Shown here: positions 41,246 to 50,780 of the stretch, one piece after another | How the letters are laid out: each line of letters opens with the position of its first letter | How positions within the stretch are numbered: position 1 is the stretch's first letter | Origin: Halorussus sp. MSC15.2 | GTDB lineage: Archaea; Halobacteriota; Halobacteria; Halobacteriales; Haladaptataceae | Direction of reading: 5' to 3' | NCBI RefSeq assembly: GCF_010747475.1 | Contig: NZ_VSLZ01000005.1 | Location: 62,001 to 126,000 of the forward strand | DNA length: 64,000 nucleotides | Notes under the pieces: model-generated | Databases searched by the model: none | Seen by the model: only the letters and a program-made list of their open reading frames with translations | Told to the model about the DNA's origin: nothing | Made by a program: the position numbers and the translations under genes

Positions 41246-42526
41246 TCAGATAGTGACGTTCATCGCGCTCTCGGCGTTGCCGATGTGCGGCCCGCCGAGA
41301 ACCGACGAATTACCGTATGACACCACCCCGGCGACGGACTTGAAGCTGGTCCCGGACTCGTAGTAAGTCTCGGTGAATCGCGGCCCGCCGGAGTCACCGC
41401 TGTTACTCGTCGTGTCGGTTTGGAATACGTTGTAGTTGCTATCGACGCAGGTGACCGAGCCGGAGGTGACACCCGTGCGAGCGCCCTGTTTCGTCAGCGA
41501 GGCGCCGTCCTTAATCTTGTCCCAGCCGAGGATGCCGTACACCTCCCAGCCGTTGTTGTAGGTGCCGTCGTCTGCCGCGAACTTGTAGGTGTGGCCGTCG
41601 GTGAACTTGGCTATCGCCGAGTCGTTCGAGCGACCGTTCGAGCTGTTGCATTTGGTCGACTGGCTGGTGAAGTTCTTCTTCAGCGTGTCGCCGCGGGTCC
41701 CGCCTTGCTTGTCGGGGTGGTCGGGGTTGTAGATGTCCTCCTTCTCGTAGCCCTCGTAGTTGTCGTCCACGACGTGTGCCGCGGTTAGCATCACGAAGCC
41801 GTGGTTATCGTGGTAGGCGGGACAGGCGACTGTTCCGGTTGCGATGGCCTCCTTGTCCGAGGTCTCGCCGCCGTACTTGACTTCGACTTGGGCACCGCAC
41901 GGCGTCCCCTTCCCGGAGTAGTCGTAGTCGTAGTGCCACTCGTCGCCGCCGGCCAGCGTGGAGACCTCCTTCTTCTCGAAGGTGACGGGGACGTCCTGTA
42001 CCTGTTCTTCATAGTCGCCTTGTCCGACCGAACCGGACATCGTCGCGGGGGACGCGTCTTTCAGTCGCTCGAAATCGACCTGCGGTTCATCGCCGTCGAA
42101 CGTGACATGCTGGACGACGATGGACTTCTCGCGCTTGTGGCCGTTGACCCTGTCGGTCACTCCGGTCGTGACGTAACCGAGTCCCTTCTCGCCGGTGCAG
42201 TCCGTCCCAAATCGGCTACGGAACTGGGAGAACAGCCGCCGAGACGCCTCGTGAGCGCCCTCGGTCACGGCCCATTCGTCTCGCGGGATGGTGTAGTACA
42301 CCGGCTTACGTTTGGGCTTCTCCTCGCCCGCGAGGACGGCGTCGTGGTTCTCGTGGTGGAGAGCTTTGAGTCGCGGAACCTCGTCTTTCGGGTTGTCGGT
42401 GAGCTGTGCGAGCGTGTCCTGTGACAGGTACTGAAGCGCACTCCCAGAGAGACCGAGGGTCGATAGTGCCTTCAGGAACTGTCGCCGACCGCCGCTTCGG
42501 AGCGTGCGTTTCAGTGTTTTTCTCAT
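41246..42526 (-). CDS. Tat-exported trypsin-like serine protease
   Basis: 426 residues. Twin-arginine signal at the N-terminus (SGGRRQFLKALSTLGLSGSALQ). A region of about 180 residues without recognised domain (likely propeptide) precedes a chymotrypsin-fold domain: His251 in LTAAHVVDD, Asp302 in RSNDSAIAKF, and Ser379 in SGDSGGPRF. Paired cysteines (CGAQ ... CPAY, CNSS, CVDS) suggest disulphides suited to the outside of the cell. Many Asn/Ser residues and a lower acidity than cytosolic neighbours. Probably a secreted endopeptidase. Stands alone, divergent from the lipoprotein gene. Confidence 0.88.
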   Translation of the reverse strand: MRKTLKRTLRSGGRRQFLKALSTLGLSGSALQYLSQDTLAQLTDNPKDEVPRLKALHHENHDAVLAGEEKPKRKPVYYTIPRDEWAVTEGAHEASRRLFSQFRSRFGTDCTGEKGLGYVTTGVTDRVNGHKREKSIVVQHVTFDGDEPQVDFERLKDASPATMSGSVGQGDYEEQVQDVPVTFEKKEVSTLAGGDEWHYDYDYSGKGTPCGAQVEVKYGGETSDKEAIATGTVACPAYHDNHGFVMLTAAHVVDDNYEGYEKEDIYNPDHPDKQGGTRGDTLKKNFTSQSTKCNSSNGRSNDSAIAKFTDGHTYKFAADDGTYNNGWEVYGILGWDKIKDGASLTKQGARTGVTSGSVTCVDSNYNVFQTDTTSNSGDSGGPRFTETYYESGTSFKSVAGVVSYGNSSVLGGPHIGNAESAMNVTI

Positions 42527-42630
42527 AGTGCACTTAGTTAATTTAAATTAGAAATCTATATATTTTACTCTGAGGGAGACTATCGCACCCATCCAGAAAA
42601 AACTTGTCTGTCGGCCAATAACCGTGTTCT

Positions 42631-43167
42631 ATGGTCCCCGAGATAACACGTAGACGTATCACCATTGGACTTACCGGTGCGATAGTCCCCGGAAGCGGGT
42701 GTCTCGGTGCGAGCGAACCGGGGACGACGGACGGTCGAGGAACCGTGACTTGCCCCGACCGGGGCGACGAAAAGGCGGTCTCGTGCGTGACCGACCACCC
42801 GAGGATTGACCTCCGACCGACGATAGCGCCGTTGCGACCGGAGACCACGAATCAGTCGTTCGTGTTCCGGAACCGAATGCGAACGTCCGTGACGGTGAAC
42901 ACCGCCGGAATCGACATTTTCCGACGAGGGGACAGGTCGTGGAAAGAAATCGGTAATCAGAAGCGCAATCTGACCGCGTCGATAGTGAAACCGGGTGACG
43001 CGTTTTACTGGATAGTCAAGTTCCCGGAGTCTCGGGAGAGCGTCCTAATCCGGGACGGGGAAGTCAGGTTCCCGAAGGAAGCGTCAGGGCAGTACGCGGC
43101 CACCATCACCGCGACGGTCGAAGAGGGGCAAAAATTGCAGTGCGGGACGGTGTTCCGCATCGAATAG
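42631..43167 (+). CDS. Exported lipoprotein of unknown function
   Basis: 178 residues. N-terminus PEITRRRITIGLTGAIVPGSGCLG: twin-arginine-like signal and lipobox with Cys24. The mature domain looks like a beta sandwich (NQSFVFRNRMRTSVTVNTAGIDIFRRG, GQYAATITATVEEGQKL) with Cys pairs at TCPDRGD/VSCVTD and a late QCGTVF. Similar in layout to the other small lipoprotein at 8901 but not evidently homologous. Opposite to the protease gene with about 100 bp between; no function assigned. Confidence 0.7.
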   Translation: MVPEITRRRITIGLTGAIVPGSGCLGASEPGTTDGRGTVTCPDRGDEKAVSCVTDHPRIDLRPTIAPLRPETTNQSFVFRNRMRTSVTVNTAGIDIFRRGDRSWKEIGNQKRNLTASIVKPGDAFYWIVKFPESRESVLIRDGEVRFPKEASGQYAATITATVEEGQKLQCGTVFRIE

Positions 43168-43198
43168 AACGGAACGCCGCCGGGACGGTCACTTCGAC

Positions 43199-43606
43199 TT
43201 ACCCGAGGCGGTACGTCTCATCGGTGTCGAGTTCGTCGTCGAGTTCTTCGAGGTGGACGACCTCCTCGGCGTCCTCGCTGGCGTCGAGTTCCTGCTGGAG
43301 TCTGCTGACGTACTCCTTGTACTCCTGCAACTGCTCGCGGAGGTGTTCGGCTTCGAGTTCGAGTCGCTCGTGTTCCCTGACGAAGCTCTTGGGCACCTCC
43401 ACCTTCGGCGGGAACTCGTCACCGACCTCCTCGCCGAGTTCGCTCTCGGGGACGACTTTCACCCGGCCGTCGTGGGCCACCAGCAGGTCCACGTAATCGC
43501 GGAACACCGCCGACAGCGAGAGGTCGCGCTCCTCGGCTATCTCCCGGAGCGTCTCGAAGGAATCCTCGTTGACACGGAAGGAGATAGTTTTGTTCTTGTT
43601 GCCCAT
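43199..43606 (-). CDS. Ribbon-helix-helix protein with coiled-coil tail
   Basis: 135 residues. Residues 1-45 (KNKTISFRVNEDSFETLREIAEERDLSLSAVFRDYVDLL) form a CopG/Arc-type ribbon-helix-helix DNA-binding domain. Residues about 75-115 (EHERLELEAEHLREQLQEYKEYVSRLQQEL) are a leucine-heptad coiled coil, then an acidic tail. Start at 43606 (MGNKNKT) rather than 43624. It is transcribed away from cydAB, 240 bp apart, and could regulate it; such proteins are widespread in haloarchaea. Confidence 0.82.
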   Translation of the reverse strand: MGNKNKTISFRVNEDSFETLREIAEERDLSLSAVFRDYVDLLVAHDGRVKVVPESELGEEVGDEFPPKVEVPKSFVREHERLELEAEHLREQLQEYKEYVSRLQQELDASEDAEEVVHLEELDDELDTDETYRLG

Positions 43607-43835
43607 CTTGGTGAGAAGTCGCACGCGATACCACTTAAGGATTGGTCAGACGACGGAGAATCGAGAGTTCGGACTAACTGTGAACGTTCGAGTCGCAGGC
43701 ACTTGAGTTCGACCCCGATTTCGTTCGGCCGAGAACGAGGTTGCTCGTCTTGAGTACCCGGTCCGTACCCGCGAACGTGATGACTCACGAGCGACGTGTC
43801 CGTCCTCTCGACCGACCCGGCGAACCGTGGAAATC

Positions 43836-43843
43836 GGAGGTGG
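43836..43843 (+). promoter_or_regulatory. cydA: Strong Shine-Dalgarno site that sets the cydA start
   Basis: GGAGGTGG four bases before the GTG at 43848. Most genes here look leaderless, so a near-perfect anti-16S match stands out. It supports start 43848 over the in-frame GTG at 43827. Confidence 0.7.
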
Positions 43844-43847
43844 AACG

Positions 43848-45296
43848 GTGGTAGACCCCGCGACCGCGAGCAGACTCCAGTTCGCGGTGACGACTATCGT
43901 CCACATCGTCTTCCCGGTGATGAGCATGGGTCTCGCGCCGTTCCTCGTCTACTTCACGTGGAAGGAGATTCGGACCGGCGAGACCCTCTACGAGCGACTC
44001 CGGCGGTTCTGGACCAAGATATTCGCGGTGAGCTTCGCGGTCGGGACCGTCACCGGACTCGTCCTCGAATTCGAGTTCGGCACCAACTTCGCGGCGTTCT
44101 CGGCCGCGGCAGGGGAACTGTTCGGCGGCCCGCTGGCGGTCGAGGGGATGATGGCGTTCTTCCTCGAAGCCACGTTCCTCGGAGTGTTCGTCTTCGGCCG
44201 CGAGCGCGTGGGCGACAGACTCTACTTCCTGTCGTCGCTCATGGTCGGTCTCGGGACGTGGCTGTCGGCGGTCTGGATTCTGGTCGCCAACTCGTGGATG
44301 CAGACCCCTCGCGGGTTCGAGGTCGCCCGCCAGAGCGGCGAGATGACGATTCTGCTGACCGACCCGATAGCCGCGTACGCCAACCCGCGATTCCCGTGGA
44401 TGTTCGTCCACATGCAGAACGCGGCGGTCCTCTCGGTCGCGCTGTTCATGGCGGGCGTCGCGGCCTACCACGTCTACCGGCGCGAACACCTCGGCGTGGT
44501 GGACGGCGGGAATCTGGACGCCGAGTTCTGGCGCGCGACGCTCAAAATCGCGCTCGCGGTGCTGATTCTCTCCGCGCCCCTCCAAGTCGTCCACGGCGAC
44601 GCCTACGGCCGCCATGTCGCCGAGACCCAGCCCCAGAAATTCGCCGCGATGGAGGCGGTCTGGGAGACCGACAGCTACGTCCCCGAGTACATCGTCGCGT
44701 TCCCGACGAGCGTGGACGACCTGTTGAACCCGCGAGCGAAGGACATCTTCGGCATCGGCATCCCCGGCGGGGCCTCGTGGCTCGCCTCGGGCGGGGACGC
44801 GCAGGCCGAGATAACCGGACTGAACGAGTTCGAAGGCTCGCCCCCGGTCGCCGTCGTGTTCTGGGCGTTCCGGGCGATGGTGGCCATGGGCTTCTGGTTC
44901 GTGCTACTCGCGTTCTGGGCGGGCTACCGCTGGTGGACCGGCGAACTCTTCGCGGACCGCCTGCTCCAGAAGGCGCTGATGGCGTCGTCGGTGCTGGGCG
45001 TCCTCTGTGTCGAACTCGGCTGGATAGTCACCGAGGTCGGCAGACAGCCGTGGGTGATTCAGGGCGTGATGAAGACCACCGAAGGCGTCTCACCCGGTCT
45101 CACGGCCACCGAAGCGACGCTGACGCTGGCGGGGTTCGTCGGGGGCTACGCCGTCCTGCTCTCGCTGTACACCTACGTCGTCGGACGACTGATTCGGCGA
45201 GGACCGGAGCGGCGAGAGTCGGACGCGAGCGAATCGACGCCCGACGGCGAGCGAGCGCCAGCGCCGACCCCGACGGGGGCGGGTGACGATGATTAA
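43848..45296 (+). CDS. cydA: Cytochrome bd oxidase subunit I
   Basis: 482 residues, nine or so membrane helices. With start 43848 the haem ligand in TTIVHIVFP is His19, the same number as in E. coli CydA. A second ligand is in WMFVHMQNAAV, the glutamates in LEFEFGTNFAAFS, and GRQPWVIQGVMKTTEGVSP holds the Met ligand and the family GRQPW motif. The Q loop between helices is of the short type (about DNA 44650-44830). Quinol oxidase reducing oxygen to water at low oxygen. The C-terminal tail is acidic and hydrophilic. Overlaps cydB by 8 bp. Confidence 0.94.
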   Translation: MVDPATASRLQFAVTTIVHIVFPVMSMGLAPFLVYFTWKEIRTGETLYERLRRFWTKIFAVSFAVGTVTGLVLEFEFGTNFAAFSAAAGELFGGPLAVEGMMAFFLEATFLGVFVFGRERVGDRLYFLSSLMVGLGTWLSAVWILVANSWMQTPRGFEVARQSGEMTILLTDPIAAYANPRFPWMFVHMQNAAVLSVALFMAGVAAYHVYRREHLGVVDGGNLDAEFWRATLKIALAVLILSAPLQVVHGDAYGRHVAETQPQKFAAMEAVWETDSYVPEYIVAFPTSVDDLLNPRAKDIFGIGIPGGASWLASGGDAQAEITGLNEFEGSPPVAVVFWAFRAMVAMGFWFVLLAFWAGYRWWTGELFADRLLQKALMASSVLGVLCVELGWIVTEVGRQPWVIQGVMKTTEGVSPGLTATEATLTLAGFVGGYAVLLSLYTYVVGRLIRRGPERRESDASESTPDGERAPAPTPTGAGDDD

Positions 45297-46281
45297 CCCA
45301 CTTCCCCTCCAGACGGTGTGGTTCGGGGTCGCGCTCTCGGACCTCTGGTTCGGCGTCGTGTTCGCGTTCCTCGCGGTCTTCCTGTTCCTCGACGGGTGGG
45401 ACTTCGGCGTCGGGGTCATCTTTGCCACGCGCGATGACCACCACGAGCGCGAGCAGTGTCTCGCGGCCATCGGCCCGTTCTGGGACGGCAACGAGGTCTG
45501 GCTGGTCGTGTTCGGCGGCGGTCTGTTCGCGGCCTTCCCGCCGGTGTACGCCGCGCTGTTCAGTCGCCACTACCTCCTGCTGTTCGGGGTCTTGGGGGCG
45601 CTGGTCCTGCGCGGGATGGCCCCGGAGTTCTTCGAACAGCGCGAGGACCGGCGGTGGCGGACGTGGTGGGGCCGAGCGTTCGTCGCCGGGAGCGTCGGCG
45701 CGCCCCTCTTGCTCGGGGTGTTCGTCGGGAACTGGCTGCTGGGCGTCGAAGGTGTCGCGCCCGCCTCGATAGTCGTCGGTCTCGCAGTCGTCGCGCTCAA
45801 CGTCGCGTCCGGGGCCGCGTTCCTCCGACTGAAGACCACCGGGCCGCTCGCCGAGGAGATGGCCGACGACGGCGCTCGCGCGATGGCGGGCTACCTCGGA
45901 CTGGTCGCGCTGGCGCTCGGCCTGTTGGCGCTCCGTCCCGGCCCCCGCGGCGCGCTCCTGTCGCCGCTTCCGGTCGCGCTGGTCGTCGGGTCGCTCCTGC
46001 TCGGCGTCGGCTACGTCGTCGCGGCCCGCCGGGACCGCCCCTATCTCGCGCTCGGCGCGTCGGGGGTCGTGACCGGGGCGCTCGTCGCACTCGTGGCGGT
46101 GCTGATGTACCCCATCGTCGAACCGGCGACCGGACTGACCGTCGAGAAGGCCATCGTCGGGTCGCCCGCGGTCGAGTTGCTGACCGCCGGGGCCACGGTG
46201 TTGATTCCGCTGGTGCTGACCTACTTCGGCGTGCTCTACTCGGCGTTCAGCGGCCCCATCGACCCCGAGGAGTCGTACTGA
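45289..46281 (+). CDS. cydB: Cytochrome bd oxidase subunit II
   Basis: 330 residues, about eight membrane helices. Family N-terminus FLDGWDFGVGVIFATRDDHHEREQCLAAIGPFWDGNEVWLV is diagnostic. ATG 45289 overlaps the cydA stop (ATGATTAA); a GTG two codons earlier is also possible. Lacks the CydDC assembly genes nearby. Forms the membrane heterodimer with CydA. Confidence 0.93.
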   Translation: MINPLPLQTVWFGVALSDLWFGVVFAFLAVFLFLDGWDFGVGVIFATRDDHHEREQCLAAIGPFWDGNEVWLVVFGGGLFAAFPPVYAALFSRHYLLLFGVLGALVLRGMAPEFFEQREDRRWRTWWGRAFVAGSVGAPLLLGVFVGNWLLGVEGVAPASIVVGLAVVALNVASGAAFLRLKTTGPLAEEMADDGARAMAGYLGLVALALGLLALRPGPRGALLSPLPVALVVGSLLLGVGYVVAARRDRPYLALGASGVVTGALVALVAVLMYPIVEPATGLTVEKAIVGSPAVELLTAGATVLIPLVLTYFGVLYSAFSGPIDPEESY

Positions 46282-46323
46282 CCGGCCGGAACGTTCAGGG
46301 CCGTTCCGGGCGTCGCTCCGGGA

Positions 46324-47138
46324 GTGACTGGTCTGGGCCTGCAGGCGGTTCCGGACGTACCGGAGACCGGATACCTCGGCGTGACGTGGAGCGTTCTGGA
46401 GTTTCTCATCACGTTCGCGGTGGCGTACGCGGTCGGCAGGTGGGTGTTCGAACCGGGACTCGACCGCGCGCTCGACGGCTGGCGGGTCCCGAAGACCGCC
46501 GCGAACGCGTTTCTGAAGGTTCTCCACGTCGCGGTCGTCGTCGTCGCGCTCCGCCTCGCGCTCGACGTGGCCGACTACGGCTACCTGCTGTCGGTTCCGC
46601 CGACGGTCGTCGCCGCGCTGACCGTCGCAATCGGGTTCGCCAGTCGGGACATCGCCGCGAACCTCGTCGGCGGCGTCTTCATCGTGACCGACCCGGAGTT
46701 CAACATCGGCGACTGGATTCGCTGGCAGGACCGTGAGGGCGTCATCGAGGACATCAGTTTCCGGGTGACCCGGGTCCGCACGTTCGACAACGAACTCCTG
46801 ACCGTTCCGAACTCCGAACTCGCCACCAGCGCCGTGGTCAACGCGGTCGCCAAGTCGCCGCGGCGCATCTCCCACACCTTCCACGTCGCGACGACGAGGA
46901 CCTCGGGGAAGTGGCGTCCATCCTCGTCGCCGAAGCGAGGTCGCACGCCGACGTGCTCGACCGGCCGACGCCGACCGTCCGCGTGGTCGAACTCGACGAC
47001 GGTCGGGCGGGCGTGCAGGCGCGCTACTGGATATCCGAACCGTCGCGCGAGGCGTTCGTGACCATCAGGTCGGAGTACTTCGAGGGGGTCAGTCGCCGGT
47101 TCGACGAGGCGGGCATCGAACTCCCGGAGAACTGGTAG
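46324..47138 (+). pseudogene. MscS-type mechanosensitive channel, broken by one missing base
   Basis: From GTG 46324: three membrane helices (TWSVLEFLITFAVAYAVGRWVF, LKVLHVAVVVVALRLAL, TVVAALTVAIGFASRDIAANLVGGVFIV, the last being the pore helix) and the beta domain GDWIRWQDREGVIEDISFRVTRVRTFDNELLTVPNSEL. At 46890/46891 the frame breaks after ISHTFHVA. One extra base gives DEDLGEVASILVAEARSHADVL and the rest of the C-terminal domain (WISEPSREAFVTIRSEYFEGVSRRFDEAGIELP). Repaired length 271 residues. It relieves osmotic pressure in known members. Confidence 0.82.
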
Positions 47139-47216
47139 TCCGTGGGCGGGGTTCGCCGACGAGTCGTGCCCTCTCTTTCTCTTCGCGAATCACAGTCACA
47201 GTACTCGGGGGCGAGG

Positions 47217-47861
47217 TCACAGGGTTTCCGCGAACGACCGCAGGAGTTTGTTCTCGGCGCGCCGGAGGTGTTCCTCGGCCGTCCGGCGCTCGACGCCCAC
47301 CGCGGCCGCGATTTCGGCGGTCGTCGCGTCCCGAGGAATCCGGTAGTAGCCCATCTCGGTGGCGGTCACCAGCACCTCACGCTGGCGGGCCGAGAGGTCA
47401 GGGAGGGCCGAGTCGAGCGTGAGCAGCGGTCTGTCGGCCCTGACCGACCGCACCTCGCGCTTCGACTCCACGACGACCGGGAACTCCGCCGCCACGTCCC
47501 GGTAGAACGCGGTCAGGTTCGCGGGGTCGAGCGCCAGCACCCGACACCACTTCCGGCCCTCGGCGTACCTGAGCGGCGGGACGAGCAGGCAGTCGTGGGC
47601 CGCCAGCGTCGCCTCGATGGGGTCGTCGCCGCGCTCCTTCAGACAGTCGTCGGTGATGAGCAGGCGTTCGTCGTCCTCCACGATTCGCTCGCGGACCCCC
47701 ACGGCGTCCTCGACGTGCGCGACGACCGCCTCGCCGCCCGCGCCGCCGACGTGCAGGAGGTCGCAGTGGTCGTTGCACCAGAGTTCGACCGTCGTGTCTG
47801 TGCCCGCGGTGGCGTCGGCGTACGCGCCGGGGTGTTCGATTCCGATGACCGCTTCGTGCAT
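47217..47861 (-). CDS. Bat-type HTH regulator, probable hut operon controller
   Basis: 214 residues. C-terminal HTH-10 domain (LSARQREVLVTATEMGYYRIPRDATTAEIAAAVGVERRTAEEHLRRAENKLL). The N-terminal 150 residues hold LWCNDHCDLLHVGG and a conserved aromatic/cysteine core, a likely ligand or redox sensor. Divergent from hutU with only 88 bp between; both promoters lie in that gap. Same class as the regulator next to proline catabolism. A role in histidine response is inferred from position. Confidence 0.82.
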   Translation of the reverse strand: MHEAVIGIEHPGAYADATAGTDTTVELWCNDHCDLLHVGGAGGEAVVAHVEDAVGVRERIVEDDERLLITDDCLKERGDDPIEATLAAHDCLLVPPLRYAEGRKWCRVLALDPANLTAFYRDVAAEFPVVVESKREVRSVRADRPLLTLDSALPDLSARQREVLVTATEMGYYRIPRDATTAEIAAAVGVERRTAEEHLRRAENKLLRSFAETL

Positions 47862-47885
47862 CTACCGAAGAAGCGGTCGCGACAG

Positions 47886-47894
47886 TACTTAAAA
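47886..47894 (-). promoter_or_regulatory. TATA box for the hut regulator
   Basis: TTTTAAGTA on the minus strand, centred 29 nt from the regulator ATG at 47861. Confidence 0.5.
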
Positions 47895-47917
47895 CACCCT
47901 CCCTAAGGCGGTATTCA

Positions 47918-47924
47918 GCTATTT
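47918..47924 (+). promoter_or_regulatory. TATA-like element for hutU
   Basis: GCTATTT centred 29 nt before ATG 47950. Weak match but correctly placed, so hutU mRNA is probably leaderless. Confidence 0.4.
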
Positions 47925-47949
47925 GCGTCTCGCGCCCGAACACTGGAGT

Positions 47950-49803
47950 ATGAGCGAAGGCCAACCGGAACAGACCGACGACGAACGGGGAGACACCGAG
48001 CAGGCCACCGAAGCGGCCAGCGAGGGGACCGAGTGGAGCGTCGGCGAACCGAGCGACCAGTGGAAGGAGTACCGGGGTGCGCCGACCGGGACCGACATCG
48101 AGTGCGAGGGGTGGCGACAGGAGGCCGCGCTCCGGATGCTGAACAACAACCTCGACCCGGAGGTCGCGGAGAAACCCGAGGAACTCGTGGTCTACGGCGG
48201 CACCGGCCGGGCCGCGCGGTCGTGGGACGCCTACGACGCGATTCTGGACGAGTTGCGCGAACTGGACGACGACGAGACCCTTCTAGTCCAGTCCGGGAAG
48301 CCGGTCGGACGGTTCCGGACCCACGAGATGGCACCGCGCGTCCTCATCGCCAACTCCAACCTCGTCGGCAAGTGGGACGACTGGGACCACTTCCACGAGT
48401 TGGAGGCGAAGGGACTCATCATGTACGGCCAGATGACCGCGGGGTCGTGGGCCTACATCGGCACGCAGGGCATCATCCAAGGTACCTACGAGACCCTCGC
48501 CGAACTCGCCGAACAGCACTACCCCGACAACGACGGTCTCCGCGGCAAAATCGTCGTGACGGGCGGTCTCGGCGGAATGGGCGGGGCGCAACCCCTCGCG
48601 GTTACGATGAACCACGGGGTCTGCATCGCTGCGGAGGTGGACGAGGAGCGCATCGACCGCCGCATCGAGACCGGGTACTGTCAGGAGAAGACCGACGACT
48701 TGGACGAGGCCATCGAGAAGGCCCGAGAGGCCGCCGAAGCGGGCGAACCGTACTCGGTCGGCGTCCACGTCAACGCCGCCGACATGCTGGAGGGGATGCT
48801 CGAACGCGACTTCGTCCCCGACGTGGTCACCGACCAGACCAGCGCCCACGACGAACTGGAGGGCTACTACCCCTCGGGGTACACCGTCGCGGAAGCGGAC
48901 GAACTCCGCGAGGAGGACCCCGAAACGTACGTCGAGGAGAGTCTCGACACGATGGAGCGCCACGTACGGGGAATCCTCGACATGCAGGACGAGGGCGCAG
49001 TCGCCTTCGAGTACGGGAACAACATCCGCGGACAGGTCGAGGACCACCGCGGGATGGTCGACGTTCCCGCGTCACACGCGGGAAGCAGCGAGACGGAGTC
49101 TCGCTCGCCGTTCGACTACCCCGGGTTCGTCCCGGCGTACATCCGACCGCTGTTCTGTCGCGGGAAGGGTCCGTTTCGGTGGGCCGCGCTGTCGGGCGAC
49201 GAGGAGGACATCCACCGGACCGACGAGGCGGTGAAGGAGTTGTTCCCCGAGAAGGAGAACCTCCATCGCTGGATAGACCTCGCGCAGGAGCAGGTCGAGT
49301 TTCAGGGACTCCCCTCCAGAGTTTGCTGGTTAGGATACCAGTCCGGAGACGACGCCGACGACCTCACCGAGCGCGCGCGGTTCGCGCTCCGAATCAACGA
49401 ACTGGTCGCCGAGGGCGAAATCTCGGCCCCGGTGGTCGTGACCCGCGACCACCTCGACGCGGGGAGCGTCGCCAGCCCCAACCGCGAGACGGAGGCGATG
49501 AGAGACGGGTCGGACGCGATTGCGGACTGGCCGATTCTGAACGCCCTCCTGAACTGCGCGGCGGGGGCCGACATCGTGTCGGTCCACGACGGCGGCGGGG
49601 TCGGCATCGGCAACGCGCTCCACGCCAACAACCACGTCGTGCTGGACGGCACCGACCTCGCCGCGGAGAAGGCCCGGCGCGTGTTCACCACCGACCCCGG
49701 AACGGGCGTGATTCGCCACGCCGACGCCGGGTACGACGAGGCGCTCGCGGAGGCCGACGAATCGAACGTCGCGGTACCGATGCGGGACAGGGCGGACGAA
49801 TGA
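47950..49803 (+). CDS. hutU: Urocanate hydratase
   Basis: 617 residues; converts urocanate to imidazolonepropionate with NAD+ as cofactor. Hallmarks: [15 protein letters not shown]-type block ([12 protein letters not shown]), [88 protein letters not shown]. The N-terminus has a 40-residue acidic extension. Between YGNNIRGQ and [10 protein letters not shown] there are about 15 more residues than in relatives I recall, encoded by two tight inverted repeats (49064-49105). First gene of hutUGIH, overlapping hutG by 4 bp. Confidence 0.95.
   Translation: MSEGQPEQTDDERGDTEQATEAASEGTEWSVGEPSDQWKEYRGAPTGTDIECEGWRQEAALRMLNNNLDPEVAEKPEELVVYGGTGRAARSWDAYDAILDELRELDDDETLLVQSGKPVGRFRTHEMAPRVLIANSNLVGKWDDWDHFHELEAKGLIMYGQMTAGSWAYIGTQGIIQGTYETLAELAEQHYPDNDGLRGKIVVTGGLGGMGGAQPLAVTMNHGVCIAAEVDEERIDRRIETGYCQEKTDDLDEAIEKAREAAEAGEPYSVGVHVNAADMLEGMLERDFVPDVVTDQTSAHDELEGYYPSGYTVAEADELREEDPETYVEESLDTMERHVRGILDMQDEGAVAFEYGNNIRGQVEDHRGMVDVPASHAGSSETESRSPFDYPGFVPAYIRPLFCRGKGPFRWAALSGDEEDIHRTDEAVKELFPEKENLHRWIDLAQEQVEFQGLPSRVCWLGYQSGDDADDLTERARFALRINELVAEGEISAPVVVTRDHLDAGSVASPNRETEAMRDGSDAIADWPILNALLNCAAGADIVSVHDGGGVGIGNALHANNHVVLDGTDLAAEKARRVFTTDPGTGVIRHADAGYDEALAEADESNVAVPMRDRADE
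49064..49105 (+). repeat. Two in-frame inverted repeats inside hutU
   Basis: TTCCCGCGT-CAC-ACGCGGGAA at 49064-49084 (perfect 9-bp arms), and AGCGAGA-CGGAG-TCTCGCT at 49087-49105 (perfect 7-bp arms), nearly adjacent. Together they encode [15 protein letters not shown], a low-complexity surface loop. Confidence 0.6.
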
Positions 49804-50780
49804 CCGGACTCGAACGCACTTTCGACTGGATGGGACCCTCAAACGACTCCAACGACGAACAGTTCGGCCACGTGGTCGAACTCGCGAGCATCGCCGACGC
49901 CGACCGCTTCGACGCCGCACTGGTCGGCGAACCGTTCGACCGGGCGGTCATCGGCCGGAAGGGCGCGAGCGAGGGACCGGCCGCGCTCCGCCAGCACCTC
50001 GCGGGCACGAAGACCCACCACTTCGACGCCGGGCCGGTCGGGTCGGTCGCCGACCTCGGCGACGTGACGCTGGGAGACGGAGAGTCCGACTCGGGCACGG
50101 TCGCCGACCTGCAGGAGCGCGTCCGAACCATCACCGAGCGCGTCCACGACACCGACGCCTTCCCGGTGTTCCTCGGCGGCGACAACTCGATGACCTACCC
50201 GAACGCCGCGCCCCTACTCGACGAGGGGACGCTGGGCGTACTCAACTTCGACGCACACCTCGACGTGCGGGAGGTCCGCGAGGGACGCGGGCCGACCAGC
50301 GGGACGCCCTACCGCCAACTCTACGAGGACGGACTCGACGCCTACGCCTGCGTCGGCGCGCGCCACTTCGAGACCTCGACCGGATACGCGGAGTACGTCC
50401 GCGAGCAGGGCGGCGAAGTCGTCACCGCCGAGGAAGTCGGCGACGACGAGGTGGCGGCCATCGACCGCGCGCTCGACGCGATGGGCGACGTGGACCGCCT
50501 CTACGTCAGCGTGGACCTCGACGTGCTGGACGCCTCGGCCGCGCCCGGCGTGAGCGCGCCCACTCCCGGCGGTATCACCACCCGGGAACTGTTCCGGACC
50601 CTACGACTGCTCGGTAACGAAGACCGCCTCGCCGGGTTCGAGGTCGTGGAGTGTGCGCCGCCGCTCGAATCGGACGCGACGAACCTGACCGCAACCGCCG
50701 GGGCGCGGGCCATCGCGCACCTGCTGAGCGCCCGACCGAGCGAGTCGGACGAACCTCGCGACACGGAGGGGCGACGATGA
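49800..50780 (+). CDS. hutG: Formimidoylglutamase (arginase family)
   Basis: 326 residues. Hydrolyses formiminoglutamate to glutamate and formamide. Arginase-fold metal motifs: GGDNS (the first His of arginases is Asn, as I recall for HutG-type enzymes), [10 protein letters not shown] and [25 protein letters not shown] overlaps the hutU stop (ATGA at 49800-49803), and its own stop overlaps the hutI ATG (50777-50780). Confidence 0.92.
   Translation: MTGLERTFDWMGPSNDSNDEQFGHVVELASIADADRFDAALVGEPFDRAVIGRKGASEGPAALRQHLAGTKTHHFDAGPVGSVADLGDVTLGDGESDSGTVADLQERVRTITERVHDTDAFPVFLGGDNSMTYPNAAPLLDEGTLGVLNFDAHLDVREVREGRGPTSGTPYRQLYEDGLDAYACVGARHFETSTGYAEYVREQGGEVVTAEEVGDDEVAAIDRALDAMGDVDRLYVSVDLDVLDASAAPGVSAPTPGGITTRELFRTLRLLGNEDRLAGFEVVECAPPLESDATNLTATAGARAIAHLLSARPSESDEPRDTEGRR

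Noticed and set aside
48033-50780. 915-codon frame that seems to fuse a long protein to HutG
   Set aside because: Simple read-through of an alternate hutU frame into hutG; hutG starts at ATG 49800.
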